Assembly: GCA_046302135.1 (NCBI GenBank)
Contig: JBKCIQ010000153.1
Span: 1 to 64,000, forward strand
Source: AM-1111 sp046302135
GTDB taxonomy: Bacteria; Bacteroidota; Bacteroidia; B-17B0; Aurantibacillaceae
Length of the DNA stretch: 64,000 nucleotides
Reading direction: 5' to 3'
Part shown: piece after piece, positions 8,476 to 17,498 of the stretch
How positions within the stretch are numbered: position 1 is the stretch's first letter
How the letters are laid out: each line of letters begins with the position of its first letter
Notes under the pieces: generated by a model
The model's database searches: none
Seen by the model: only the letters and a program-made list of their open reading frames with translations
Told to the model about the DNA's origin: nothing
Position numbers and translations under genes: made by a program

Positions 8476-10575
8476 ATGCAACTTCAAAATTATGCACTTG
8501 GAAAATGGGTTTCCGGAACTGGGAACGGACAGGAACTTTACAACGCAATTACGGGGGAGTTAGTTGCAACAGCTTCTAGTAAAGGAATTGATTTTTCAGC
8601 CATGTGCGATTATGCACGCACAACGGGTGGACCAAGACTCAGGAAGATGACCTTTCATGAGAGAGGAAACATGTTGAAAGCACTCGCACTTCATCTTTTG
8701 AATAAAAAAGAAACTTTCTATAAAATTTCTTGGGCAACAGGAGCAACAAAGGCTGATAGCTGGGTGGATATTGAGGGAGGAATCGGAAATTTATTTACCT
8801 ACGCATCTCTAAGGAGGCAGTTTCCTAATGAGCCGTATTGCCTTGATGGAGAAGTTGTAAAACTTTCAAAACACAATACGTTTATTGGTCATCACATCTG
8901 TGTTCCTAAAGAGGGTGTTGCCATTCATATCAACGCATTTAACTTTCCTGTTTGGGGTATGCTTGAAAAAGTTGCTGTTAACTGGCTCGCCGGTGTTCCT
9001 GCGATAGTAAAACCTGCAACACTGACTTCGTTTTTAACTGAGGCAGTTGTCCGTGAAATTGTTTCCAGCGGAATTGTACCTGATGGAGCAATTCAACTTA
9101 TTTGCGGGAGTGCTAACGGATTACTTGACCACGTCATCAATCAGGATGTGGTGACCTTTACAGGTTCTGCTCATACCGGTAAAATGTTGAAATCGCATCC
9201 GCGAATTATAGAGGAATCAGTACCTTTTAACATGGAGGCAGATTCTTTAAATTGTTGTATTTTAGGTAATGACGTTACACCAGACATGCCTGAGTTTGAT
9301 ATTTTCATAAAAGAAGTGGTAAGAGAAATCACTACAAAAGCGGGACAAAAATGCACGGCTGTCAGAAGAATAATGGTGCCCGATCGGTTGGTAGAAGATG
9401 TTCATATCGCTCTCGGGAAAAGACTCGCATCAAACATTATAGGCGACCCAAATTTTGAAGGTGTAAGAATGGGTTCACTTGCGGGGAAATCACAATTGAA
9501 TGAGGTTAAAGAAAAAGTTGAAGAATTATCAAGAACACAAAAAATAATTTTAGGAGATTTTGAAAAGTTTGAGGTGAAAGGTGCGGATAAAAATAAAGGT
9601 GCATTTATGCCGCCAATAATTTTCCTTAATGAAAATCCTTTCAAAAACACTGACGTTCATAACATTGAAGCTTTCGGGCCTGTAAGCACAATATTACCTT
9701 ATAAAACAAACGAAGAGGCGATTCAACTGGCAAAAATGGGCAAAGGTTCACTTGTAAGTTCAATAGTGACGTATAACGATAGCATTGCAAAAGATTATGT
9801 TTTAGGCGCTGCCTGTATGCATGGCAGAATATTGATCCTAAACAGGGATTGTGCTAAAGAAAGTACAGGACATGGATCACCTATGCCTATGCTTGTACAT
9901 GGTGGTCCTGGCAGAGCGGGTGGGGGAGAGGAAATGGGAGGTAAGAGAGGGGTCTTTCATTACCTTCAAAGAACGGCAATTCAAGGGTCTCCTACTACAA
10001 TAACCAAAGTAAGCAACCAATATCAAGTTGGCGCAAAGTATTTACATACAGGTGTTCATCCTTTCAGAAGGTTTTTTGAAGAATTGGAGATTGGTGAAAC
10101 TTTAATTACTGAATCACATACCGTTAGTGAAACTGATATTGTAAACTTTGCCGAGTTAAGCGGTGATAAGTTTTATGCACATTTGCAACCTGATTCATTA
10201 GATGGTACAATTTTTAAAAGAACCGTTGCTCACGGTTATTTTGTTTTATCACGAGCAGCTGGTTTGTTTGTTGATCCTCCAAAAGGTCCTGTACTTTTAA
10301 ATTATGGAATTGATGAATGCCGTTTTACCAAGCCGATTTATCCGGGCATGACAATTGGTGTAAGATTTACCTGCAAAGAAAAAATTGAAAACGACAAACC
10401 TTTAAAGGCCACCGATGGTACAGATGTGAAAGTTGGAATTGTAAAATGGGTTGTAGATATTTATGATAATAGTACTCCTGAAATGCGGGAAATGTATGAG
10501 GTTGATGTCAGCAATGGAGATACTGTTGGTATAGCCACAATTTTGACAATGGTAAAGAAAAAGAAGCAGGATTAG
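8476..10575 (+). CDS. paaZ: Phenylacetate degradation bifunctional protein PaaZ (aldehyde dehydrogenase / oxepin-CoA hydrolase)
   Basis: A 699-residue fusion. I start it at the ATG at 8476 (MQLQNYALGKWVSG) rather than two codons upstream at a TTG. Residues ~1-520 form an aldehyde dehydrogenase with NMEADS (general base Glu) and the catalytic Cys in GQKCTAVRRI. Residues ~535-699 form a MaoC-like (R)-specific enoyl-CoA hydratase/hydrolase with SGDKFYAH carrying the catalytic Asp and His. In the phenylacetyl-CoA pathway it opens the oxepin-CoA ring and oxidises the semialdehyde. None of paaABCDE, paaG, paaJ or paaK is in the window, so it is either a dispersed pathway gene or serves another CoA thioester. 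A TATATTTG -7-like element sits at 8418-8425. Confidence 0.93.
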   Translation: MQLQNYALGKWVSGTGNGQELYNAITGELVATASSKGIDFSAMCDYARTTGGPRLRKMTFHERGNMLKALALHLLNKKETFYKISWATGATKADSWVDIEGGIGNLFTYASLRRQFPNEPYCLDGEVVKLSKHNTFIGHHICVPKEGVAIHINAFNFPVWGMLEKVAVNWLAGVPAIVKPATLTSFLTEAVVREIVSSGIVPDGAIQLICGSANGLLDHVINQDVVTFTGSAHTGKMLKSHPRIIEESVPFNMEADSLNCCILGNDVTPDMPEFDIFIKEVVREITTKAGQKCTAVRRIMVPDRLVEDVHIALGKRLASNIIGDPNFEGVRMGSLAGKSQLNEVKEKVEELSRTQKIILGDFEKFEVKGADKNKGAFMPPIIFLNENPFKNTDVHNIEAFGPVSTILPYKTNEEAIQLAKMGKGSLVSSIVTYNDSIAKDYVLGAACMHGRILILNRDCAKESTGHGSPMPMLVHGGPGRAGGGEEMGGKRGVFHYLQRTAIQGSPTTITKVSNQYQVGAKYLHTGVHPFRRFFEELEIGETLITESHTVSETDIVNFAELSGDKFYAHLQPDSLDGTIFKRTVAHGYFVLSRAAGLFVDPPKGPVLLNYGIDECRFTKPIYPGMTIGVRFTCKEKIENDKPLKATDGTDVKVGIVKWVVDIYDNSTPEMREMYEVDVSNGDTVGIATILTMVKKKKQD

Positions 10576-12368
10576 TTTTCTATTTTAAATCCATCCTGAA
10601 TATTTTTACCCCTAAGTTTTAATTTCTCGTTTTGATTATTTACACAAGGAAGAGGCCCATCATAGCATCCGTGTTTACCTGTGGATTGATAAATTTTTAC
10701 ATTACCAATTTGTCTTTGCTCCAAATATTCAACGGACTTAGCATAGTAATTCGGTTCTAAGGGTTTTATTAATATTTCACTTGAAATAAAATTTTCTTCT
10801 TGTCTCAAGAATTTTAAGCTGTAAATCAAAGTTATTATAGAAAAAACTACAGCAATATTGTTTTTACCAATTAAATAAAAATTCTTTTTCTGCATTAAAA
10901 ACCATAAACCATTTAATACAATATATATTATTAAAAAATAAACAATTGTTTTAAGTGTAATGGGTATATAAAGTAATGAAACAATACAAATTGTTGGTAT
11001 TAAATGAATATATATTTTTGATATAATTTTATTTTCATAAATTAATAATGGCGCTAGTATACAAAACGAAATACATGCAAAGCCAAATCGCATGTCAGGT
11101 GCAGTTAAAAACCAGAATATGGCTCCTGACACCGCAGTAAGAATTACGAAAAAATTTTGGGATTTTATTACTGTTTTTATTTTGGCAAATGCAAGCAAAA
11201 TTCCTGCTACCAAAAGGATTAGTGTAATTTTTTTTGGAATTTTAATATTATGAAGCCAATTAGAGACCCAACTAAATGTTAAAAAAGAAAGTGGTTTTTC
11301 AGTGGGTTGATTAATGTTTCTTGAGGCTTTTTTAATGATTTCTTCTTCTTCGATTACATTTTTTATTGGAATTTTCCAATCAGGGTTGAAAATATCAACT
11401 TGATGTAATGGGTAAATAACATAACCCGATAAAATGTAATTCCTTATAACCCATGGGAAAATTAAAATAAAACATATCAATGATATTTTCATATAAAACT
11501 TGAGATCTAGATTTTTTCTTTCCTTAATAAAAACAAGCATCGGTAAGATCAGAAGTATGATGTTGCTGATTTTAATTGTAAAGGAATAAAAGCAAAGTAT
11601 AGTTATAAAAATAATTTCAGCTCTTGAAAATGATACTTCTTTTGTTGCATAGAAATTTTTTGGCTTAATTATTCTAATTAACAGGTAAAATGGTATTATC
11701 CCAGCGAAAAGGTCAGGTGTAGGAGAATTTATTCTTCTAACAATATATTCAATTGAAATAATACCCGCACAAAAAATAAATGCTTTATGGTTAATTGAGA
11801 AATCTGTTCCATTCTTTAGCTCCAAGAAAATAAACATCAGAAAACACACACCAACAAATAAATTCATTACAAAAACAGGTATTCCATAGATTCCACGAAG
11901 ATTGCAACCCGCAAAAAGTGAAAAGACCGCAGGGTTAAATGCAAGTCTCCCATGTATATTTCCTTCACCTGGCACTACAGCGTAATTTTCTATCCATTTA
12001 ACTGCTTGCAGATGATATAAACCACTATCACTTATGGTTGGCGCGTTGCAGGCAAATATGGCTAAAACAATAATCAATGGTAAAAACCAGATATGAGTTT
12101 TATATTCAAAATTTAAGTTTTCTTGATTAAGCTGCTTCCGATAAATTAAGAATATTATTAAAATTAAAATACTTACAAAAAAGGTAACGTAATGATTGAT
12201 TGGGTATAGGAAGTTTATCAGTGTAAATATTGTGTTTAAAGTAACTACGCCAATAATTTCGGTGTCAAAAAAATTTGAATTGTTATGTCCTATTAAAAAA
12301 ATAACAATGCGGCCTGTTAAGTAACAAATAACTGTTATAAATATTAATGAAAATATAACAGAAAGCAT
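10572..12368 (-). CDS. Polytopic membrane protein, GT-C-like (LIC_10190-like family)
   Basis: A 598-residue protein that is mostly hydrophobic, with roughly 12-14 membrane segments and a short soluble tail rich in Lys, Gly and Cys (HGCYDGPLPC). SDSGLYHLQAVKWIENY (near residue 113) sits in a loop after the third or fourth helix, where GT-C glycosyltransferases keep their acidic catalytic residue. This fits the uncharacterised membrane-protein group named after Leptospira LIC_10190. It may transfer sugars from polyprenyl-phosphate carriers, but that is inference. Base composition is more AT-rich than its neighbours, as usual for surface-polysaccharide genes. Its stop overlaps that of paaZ on the other strand (TTAG at 10572-10575). 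Confidence 0.65.
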   Translation of the reverse strand: MLSVIFSLIFITVICYLTGRIVIFLIGHNNSNFFDTEIIGVVTLNTIFTLINFLYPINHYVTFFVSILILIIFLIYRKQLNQENLNFEYKTHIWFLPLIIVLAIFACNAPTISDSGLYHLQAVKWIENYAVVPGEGNIHGRLAFNPAVFSLFAGCNLRGIYGIPVFVMNLFVGVCFLMFIFLELKNGTDFSINHKAFIFCAGIISIEYIVRRINSPTPDLFAGIIPFYLLIRIIKPKNFYATKEVSFSRAEIIFITILCFYSFTIKISNIILLILPMLVFIKERKNLDLKFYMKISLICFILIFPWVIRNYILSGYVIYPLHQVDIFNPDWKIPIKNVIEEEEIIKKASRNINQPTEKPLSFLTFSWVSNWLHNIKIPKKITLILLVAGILLAFAKIKTVIKSQNFFVILTAVSGAIFWFLTAPDMRFGFACISFCILAPLLIYENKIISKIYIHLIPTICIVSLLYIPITLKTIVYFLIIYIVLNGLWFLMQKKNFYLIGKNNIAVVFSIITLIYSLKFLRQEENFISSEILIKPLEPNYYAKSVEYLEQRQIGNVKIYQSTGKHGCYDGPLPCVNNQNEKLKLRGKNIQDGFKIEN

Positions 12369-12447
12369 TTGGTTTTAAATTTTAATGGATAAGCAAAAAC
12401 CAAAACTGAAATTTATTACAGTTAGCTTCAAATCGCGCAAATAAACT

Positions 12448-13269
12448 CTAAAACGCGGAAAAGTTTGTAACCGAATCCACTTTTTTAGGTCTAAGACTCA
12501 ACACGGGTATATTTGAAATATCATTAATGTGTTGTGCTACAGTACCCATGAAAAATTCTTTAAGGTTAAGGTCAGGTTTGGTCATTATCACAATTAAATC
12601 AGCTTCTATTTTATTTCCGTACTCAACAACAATTTCAGCGTGATTGTCACCTGCTATTGACTTATTGGTACATGTAACTCCTTTACTTTTAATATATTGT
12701 TTTACCTGATGTGAATAGGCATGAAGTTGATTTTCATATTTTTCGTCCGCTAGTGAAAAAACACCTAAAATCCTTATGGCAGCTCCGAAATATTTTGCAA
12801 ACTCAATTGCTAAATCAACTTTTTCTCTTGATTCAGGGCTAAGATCTAATGGTAAAAGGATATTTTCGCATCCGTCACGATGCTCTTTACCTCTTATTGT
12901 AATCAATGGAACAGGACACTCTCTAATGAATTTGGATGCACTCTCACCAATTATATCGGTTTTTTTCATGTGCGATTCCAATCCGGCAATTACCATATGA
13001 ACATTTTGTTCTTCTGCCACACGATTTATTTCCTTATAAACGTTGCCTTTAACGTTCATGAATTCTGTTGTTATTCCCGATTCAGCTTCTGTATCTTTTG
13101 TGAGTTTACTTAATCTCTCAAACTCTTCCTGTCCTTGCTTTTCATAAACATGTAACAATATTATTTGAGAATGAGTGTAGCGGGCTAAATTGTAGGATTG
13201 TTTGATTGCGAGTAAGCTCTGTTCAGTAAAATCAACCGGAACTAGTATTATTTTTTTAGAATCTGACAT
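12448..13269 (-). CDS. Tandem-domain universal stress protein
   Basis: A 273-residue cytosolic protein made of two UspA domains (about 6-145 and 147-262). The first starts KIILVPVDFTEQS and ends with GLESHMKKTDIIGESASKF, near the G-2x-G-9x-G(S/T) ATP-binding pattern; the second (ENILLPLDLSPES to FMGTVAQHI) is more degenerate. Tandem Usp proteins are common in Bacteroidota. It is monocistronic with its own promoter at 13284-13315. A second tandem Usp is at 49216-50055. Confidence 0.9.
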   Translation of the reverse strand: MSDSKKIILVPVDFTEQSLLAIKQSYNLARYTHSQIILLHVYEKQGQEEFERLSKLTKDTEAESGITTEFMNVKGNVYKEINRVAEEQNVHMVIAGLESHMKKTDIIGESASKFIRECPVPLITIRGKEHRDGCENILLPLDLSPESREKVDLAIEFAKYFGAAIRILGVFSLADEKYENQLHAYSHQVKQYIKSKGVTCTNKSIAGDNHAEIVVEYGNKIEADLIVIMTKPDLNLKEFFMGTVAQHINDISNIPVLSLRPKKVDSVTNFSAF

Positions 13270-13283
13270 AAATTAATTTTTTG

Positions 13284-13315
13284 CAAAGATAATAAATTTC
13301 ATTAAAATTTTGCAA
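13284..13315 (-). promoter_or_regulatory. Promoter of the Usp gene
   Basis: On the minus strand a TTG (-33 element, 13313-13315) is followed after 21 bases by TATCTTTG (13284-13291), a full match to the Bacteroidota -7 consensus TAnnTTTG. The predicted start of transcription is near 13277, about 8 bases before the ATG at 13269, so the leader would be very short. Confidence 0.6.
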
Positions 13316-13368
13316 TATTCAGATAATCAGATAAATAAACAATTAATTGTGAATAATTTTATTTTGAG

Positions 13369-13399
13369 TTGGTAAGGTCAGAAAAAATGAAGATATTTG
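13369..13399 (+). promoter_or_regulatory. Probable rpsP promoter
   Basis: TTG at 13369-13371, a 20-base spacer and GATATTTG at 13392-13399, which matches the Bacteroidota -7 box at six of eight positions including TTTG. The rpsP ATG is 30 bases further on. The first base of the -7 box departs from consensus, so the call is moderate. Confidence 0.45.
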
Positions 13400-13429
13400 C
13401 CGCCCATTTATAAACTATAAATAATATTT

Positions 13430-13945
13430 ATGCCAGTAAAATTAAGACTACAAAGACATGGTAAAAAAGATGCAGCTTTTTTTCACATTGTAGCAGCTGA
13501 TGGTCGTGCACCTCGTGATGGCAAATTCATTGAGAAACTTGGCACGTACAATCCTAACACAAACCCTGCAACGATTGATATCGATTTCGATAGAGCTATC
13601 TATTGGTTAGACTGTGGTGCCGTAGCAACCAACACTTGCCGCGCTATTCTTTCTTATCGAGGCTTATTGTATAAGCGTCATTTGCTTGGTGGAGTAAAGA
13701 AGGGAGCACTGACAAATGAGCAGGCTGAAGCTAAATTTCAAAAATGGCTTTCTGAGAAGGAATCAAAGATTAATAATAAAATAAGTAATCTTACAACAGC
13801 CAAAGAAGAAGCCGGAAAGAAAAAAATGGCTGAAGAGGTATCAAGAAAAGAGGCAATTGCCGCAAAGGTTGCCGCAAAAAGCACTAGTGTAAATAACACA
13901 GAGGAAACCTCAGAAGAAAATACTTCAACAGAAGAGAACTCTTAA
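13430..13945 (+). CDS. rpsP: 30S ribosomal protein bS16
   Basis: A 171-residue protein. Residues 1-85 are canonical bS16 (MPVKLRLQRHGKKDAAFFHI, DGRAPRDGKFIEKLGTYNP, FDRAIYWL), which assembles early into the 30S subunit. Residues ~100-171 form a Lys/Ala/Glu-rich tail ending in an acidic Ser/Thr/Glu run; a long bS16 tail is usual in Bacteroidota, whereas the E. coli protein has about 82 residues. It is followed within 20 bases by a strong hairpin-T-tract terminator and then by rimM. Confidence 0.97.
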   Translation: MPVKLRLQRHGKKDAAFFHIVAADGRAPRDGKFIEKLGTYNPNTNPATIDIDFDRAIYWLDCGAVATNTCRAILSYRGLLYKRHLLGGVKKGALTNEQAEAKFQKWLSEKESKINNKISNLTTAKEEAGKKKMAEEVSRKEAIAAKVAAKSTSVNNTEETSEENTSTEENS

Positions 13946-13965
13946 TTTGTTTTTGTAAATATTTG

Positions 13966-13995
13966 AAGCTGTCTTACAAAGGCAGCTTTTTTTTT
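13966..13995 (+). terminator. Intrinsic terminator between rpsP and rimM
   Basis: A 10-bp stem, AAGCTGTCTT (13966-13975) with AAGGCAGCTT (13979-13988), closed by the loop ACA and followed by an uninterrupted T tract to 13995. The stem has one G-U pair and no bulge. It begins 20 bases after the rpsP stop and ends 6 bases before the rimM ATG, so rimM can be read only from RNA that passes it, or from a start inside it. Confidence 0.85.
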
Positions 13996-14001
13996 AATGC
14001 T

Positions 14002-14511
14002 ATGTCTGAATACACACAAATAGGTTCATTTGTTAAGACACACGGATTTAAAGGAACATTGATTTTAATGTCTTTGGACAGTATTATAGTTGATTGGGAA
14101 AAAGTAGAAAGCCTTCTGTGCGGAAATGATGTGGATAACTCCTTACCTGTTTTTTTGGAAGATATTTCAATAGCCCCACCCAAAATTTTTGTTAAGCTGG
14201 AGGAAGTAAACTCTTCTGATGCTGCTAGAATTTTGGTGGGTAAAAATGTTTATTGTAAGACAGATTTTATAAGGCCAATTGAAAAAACAATTTCTGAAGG
14301 TTATCACGTGCAGGATCTTAGGCATGGTAGTCTTGGTATCGTAAAAGAAGTCTATGAATCGCCTGGACAGGAAATTATTGTAACAATAGATGATAGTGGA
14401 AAAGAAATACTCCTGCCAAACATTCCTCAATTTGTAATTTCAGTTGATCATGAGAAAAAAAAAATCACTTATTCTGCTCCCGAAGGATTGATAGAAATTT
14501 ACAGAAATTAA
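14002..14511 (+). CDS. rimM: 16S rRNA processing protein RimM
   Basis: A 169-residue 30S maturation factor. I choose the ATG at 14002 (MSEYTQIGSFVKTHGFKG), because the family begins at IGSFVKTHGFKG; a longer in-frame version from a TTG at 13963 would translate through the terminator hairpin. The N-terminal RimM domain (about 5-80) is followed by a PRC-barrel domain (about 92-165) with LLPNIPQFVISVDHEKKKI. It follows rpsP as in many bacteria, but trmD and rplS are absent. Its stop shares TTAA (14508-14511) with the convergent DUF6913-like gene. Confidence 0.93.
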   Translation: MSEYTQIGSFVKTHGFKGTLILMSLDSIIVDWEKVESLLCGNDVDNSLPVFLEDISIAPPKIFVKLEEVNSSDAARILVGKNVYCKTDFIRPIEKTISEGYHVQDLRHGSLGIVKEVYESPGQEIIVTIDDSGKEILLPNIPQFVISVDHEKKKITYSAPEGLIEIYRN

Positions 14512-15065
14512 GTTGATTTTTTATTGATCATTTCAAGATACCTGATAGCTTGCTGACCAACTCTTAATGTACCATCAGCAGGATTCATTTTAAGTAACAA
14601 ATCATGAACTGCTTGATTCGCCTGAATGTCAATGCCTATCTTAAAAGATGCATTTGATTGAATGGCTATTGTACGCAATGGGAATTTGTTTTTTAAATTA
14701 AGATCAATAAATACGTCTTGTCGGTTATCAATGAATGTTCGGATGTACGGGCTTGAAGGTTCCCTTAGAGGTGTGAGTTCTTTTAAGTTGAATAAATCAA
14801 ATTCCGCTTTGGAATAGCTTAGGTTGGCGGGAGTAAATTTCTGATCATAAAATCCAACTGCCTTCACAATTTTTTTCTTTTCTTTAAGAATTAAAATAAG
14901 TTTTTTTACACCATCAAAATCATCTGAGTCTGTTGCTTCGAAAATTATCCCAAAATTTTTAGCCTGATCAAAATTTATAAACTCTTTTTTACGTTCAACG
15001 GTTTTCATTGAACGTCTAAGCTTCATTTCTCCAAAGTAATTTTTTATGTTTTCAATGATGCTCAT
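14508..15065 (-). CDS. DUF6913-like conserved Bacteroidota protein
   Basis: A 185-residue soluble protein of a small conserved family typical of Bacteroidota (MSIIENIKNYFGEMKLRRSM start; FDLFNLKELTPLREPSSPYI; KIGIDIQANQAVHDLLLKM). It has a basic N-terminal helix and a mixed alpha/beta core, with no catalytic motif I can name. It follows the beta-barrel gene by 9 bases and is the last gene of the acyl-CoA carboxylase unit. Function unknown. Confidence 0.65.
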   Translation of the reverse strand: MSIIENIKNYFGEMKLRRSMKTVERKKEFINFDQAKNFGIIFEATDSDDFDGVKKLILILKEKKKIVKAVGFYDQKFTPANLSYSKAEFDLFNLKELTPLREPSSPYIRTFIDNRQDVFIDLNLKNKFPLRTIAIQSNASFKIGIDIQANQAVHDLLLKMNPADGTLRVGQQAIRYLEMINKKST

Positions 15066-15074
15066 TTCATTTCT

Positions 15075-15746
15075 TTACTTTTTTCCAATTCCAATATAAA
15101 TACCTAGGCCTAAATTATAATATGTTGTTAGGGCATCTTTTTTCAAGCCGGTAAGATTAACGTGATCGTTCATACAAATATAATCAGGGTCCCAGATATG
15201 ATTTGTTGTTACAAATGTAAAACTTGCACTTACTCCAAAATTAGAATCAGGCATAATGTTAATATTAAGCCCCGGTTCAAAAAACCAAGAACTATACGAA
15301 GGATTGTAATTAATTGTTTTCGATTCGCACACAACCCCCGTGTAACTCGTCTGGCACCAACCCAAATTTAAAGAAGGTGAAATGAATAAAATATTATTTT
15401 GTGCAATATCGTAGCCTACTTTTAGGTATGAACCATGCATCTGCATCTTTGTTTTTAAATCGAAAATAAAAAATGAAGGAGGCGTATAGAAAAGATTTCC
15501 CTTATACCCAATACCCATGAAAAGATTGGTTTTTGGAATTTTATAATTGATACTCAGATTTCCCTCAACAACACCAACCATACACTTCTTCCAAGCTTGA
15601 TTTGTTGGGTTTGGTACAGAAAAATCAATTCTCACACTGAGTGGCGAAAATTTTATTTTGGTTGCATTCAATAACGTTTCTTCCTGTGCCGATGAAAAAA
15701 AAACAAGAAAAAAAGTAAATAAAATATTTAAAAAGTTCTTAAACAA
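15075..15746 (-). CDS. Putative outer-membrane beta-barrel protein (TTG start)
   Basis: A 223-residue protein starting at a TTG; no ATG precedes the signal peptide (FKNFLNILFTFFLVFFSSAQ), which justifies the rare start. The mature part alternates aromatic and polar residues (YLKVGYDIAQNNILFISPSL, FGVSASFTFVTTNHI, YYNLGLGIYIGIGKK), as in 8-10-stranded outer-membrane barrels. Four Cys are present (for example KKCMVG, GWCQTS, VVCESK, YICMND). It lies between the carboxylase gene (18 bases upstream) and the DUF6913-like gene. Confidence 0.65.
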   Translation of the reverse strand: MFKNFLNILFTFFLVFFSSAQEETLLNATKIKFSPLSVRIDFSVPNPTNQAWKKCMVGVVEGNLSINYKIPKTNLFMGIGYKGNLFYTPPSFFIFDLKTKMQMHGSYLKVGYDIAQNNILFISPSLNLGWCQTSYTGVVCESKTINYNPSYSSWFFEPGLNINIMPDSNFGVSASFTFVTTNHIWDPDYICMNDHVNLTGLKKDALTTYYNLGLGIYIGIGKK

Positions 15747-15764
15747 ATTTTTTAAAAAATACTA

Positions 15765-17393
15765 TCATGTTTGAATTACACCAACGTTATATTTTTTTGT
15801 TATCTTTCTATTATTCGCCATCTCGATTCCCATTGAAATTACTTTTCTGGTTTCCAAAGGGTCAATTATGCCATCAACAACCAGCCTAGCTGCAGAATAA
15901 TACGGCGACATTTGAGTATTGTATTTTTCAGTAATGGTATCCAATAATTTTTTTTCTTCCTCCGCACTAATCTCCTTGCCTTGAGCTTTAAGTGAAGAAA
16001 CCTGTATTTGTAATAGAGTTTTTGCGGCTTGCGATCCTCCCATAACAGCAATTTGTGCTGTTGGCCAGGCATAAATTAACCTAGGGTCATAAGCTTTTCC
16101 GCACATTGCATAGTTTGCCGCACCAAATGAATTTCCAATAATTATAGTGAACTTAGGTACAACTGAATTACTCATCGCATTAACCATTTTGGCTCCGTCT
16201 TTAATAATTCCACCTTGCTCTGACCTAGATCCAACCATAAACCCTGTGGCATCCTGTAAAAAAACAAGCGGAATTTTTTTCTGGTTACAATTCATAATGA
16301 AACGCGCGGCTTTGTCAGCACTGTCACTATAAATTACTCCTCCAAACTGCAACTCTCCCTTTCGTGATTTTACAACTTTTCGTTGATTCGCAACAATTCC
16401 TACAGCCCAACCATCAATTCTCGCTAATCCGCAAATGATTGTTTTACCATACAACTCTTTGTATTCTTCAAAATTTGAATCATCAACAAGTCGATGAATT
16501 ATTTCGTACATGTCATATTGCTTATCTCTCGTGTCAGGAATAATTCCATAAATTTCCTTTTCATCTTTTTTTGGGGATGAAGATTTGATTCTGTCAAATC
16601 CTGCTTTTTCAAACTCTCCAATTTTTTCGACTATATTTTTTATTCTATCAAGACAATCCTTATCATCCTTGCATTTGTAGTCAGTTACTCCTGATATTTC
16701 ACAATGGGTTGTTGCCCCGCCTAAAGTTTCATTATCTATTGATTCTCCGATAGCCGCTTTTACAAGATACGAGCCTGCAAGAAATATTGTTCCTGTTTTG
16801 TCTACAATCATTGCTTCGTCGCTCATGATAGGAAGGTATGCTCCACCAGCAACACAACTTCCCATTATTGCTGAAATTTGAATAATTCCCTCACTACTCA
16901 TAATTGCATTGTTTCGGAAAATTCTTCCAAAGTGTTCTTTGTCAGGAAATATTTCATCTTGCATAGGAAGATAAACTCCGGCACTGTCTACCAGATAAAT
17001 GATGGGAAGTTTATTTTCCATTGAAATTTCCTGGGCTCTCAAATTTTTCTTTCCAGTAATTGGAAACCATGCTCCTGCTTTTACTGTTGCATCATTTGCA
17101 ACAACGATGACCTGTTTACCTTTTACGTATCCAATTACAATAACAACACCACCACTAGCACAACCACCATGTTCTTTATACATATCCTCACCCGCAAAAG
17201 CACCTACCTCAATCCTTTCAGTATTTTCATCAAGTAAATAATCTATTCTCTCTCTTGCGGTCATTTTTCCTTGCTCATGCATTTTATCTATTTTTCCTTT
17301 ACCTCCTCCCATGTAAATTTTTGAGAGCTTTTGTTGCATAGATGAAATAGCAAGTTTCATCTTATCTTCATTTCTGTTAAAATCAACATCCAT
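15765..17393 (-). CDS. Acyl-CoA carboxylase, carboxyltransferase (beta) subunit
   Basis: A 542-residue carboxyltransferase with the crotonase-fold halves of biotin-dependent acyl-CoA carboxylases. Motifs include KMTARERIDYLLD, YLVDSAGVYLPMQDEIFPD (shortened), GSCVAGGAYLPIMSDEA, GEFAKAGF-type linker, FLQDATGFMVGS and GNSFGAANYAMCGKAYDPR. The SAGVYLPMQDE segment resembles methylcrotonyl-CoA carboxylase beta more than propionyl-CoA carboxylase. It would transfer CO2 from carboxybiotin to an acyl-CoA. The biotin carboxylase/carrier partner is not in the window, so the substrate remains open (methylcrotonyl-, propionyl- or another CoA). Confidence 0.9.
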   Translation of the reverse strand: MDVDFNRNEDKMKLAISSMQQKLSKIYMGGGKGKIDKMHEQGKMTARERIDYLLDENTERIEVGAFAGEDMYKEHGGCASGGVVIVIGYVKGKQVIVVANDATVKAGAWFPITGKKNLRAQEISMENKLPIIYLVDSAGVYLPMQDEIFPDKEHFGRIFRNNAIMSSEGIIQISAIMGSCVAGGAYLPIMSDEAMIVDKTGTIFLAGSYLVKAAIGESIDNETLGGATTHCEISGVTDYKCKDDKDCLDRIKNIVEKIGEFEKAGFDRIKSSSPKKDEKEIYGIIPDTRDKQYDMYEIIHRLVDDSNFEEYKELYGKTIICGLARIDGWAVGIVANQRKVVKSRKGELQFGGVIYSDSADKAARFIMNCNQKKIPLVFLQDATGFMVGSRSEQGGIIKDGAKMVNAMSNSVVPKFTIIIGNSFGAANYAMCGKAYDPRLIYAWPTAQIAVMGGSQAAKTLLQIQVSSLKAQGKEISAEEEKKLLDTITEKYNTQMSPYYSAARLVVDGIIDPLETRKVISMGIEMANNRKITKKYNVGVIQT

Positions 17394-17498
17394 AAAAAAT
17401 TCAATTTATTTTATCAAAGATAAGATTTGAATACAATAAAAAACTATGTTTTTATCAAAGTAATCTTAACGCTAAAAAAATCTGGTCAGGAAGGAAAA

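Noticed and set aside
13963..14001. Longer rimM starting at TTG
   Set aside because: The extra 13 residues are encoded by the terminator hairpin and T tract; the family start IGSFVKTHGF fits the ATG at 14002.
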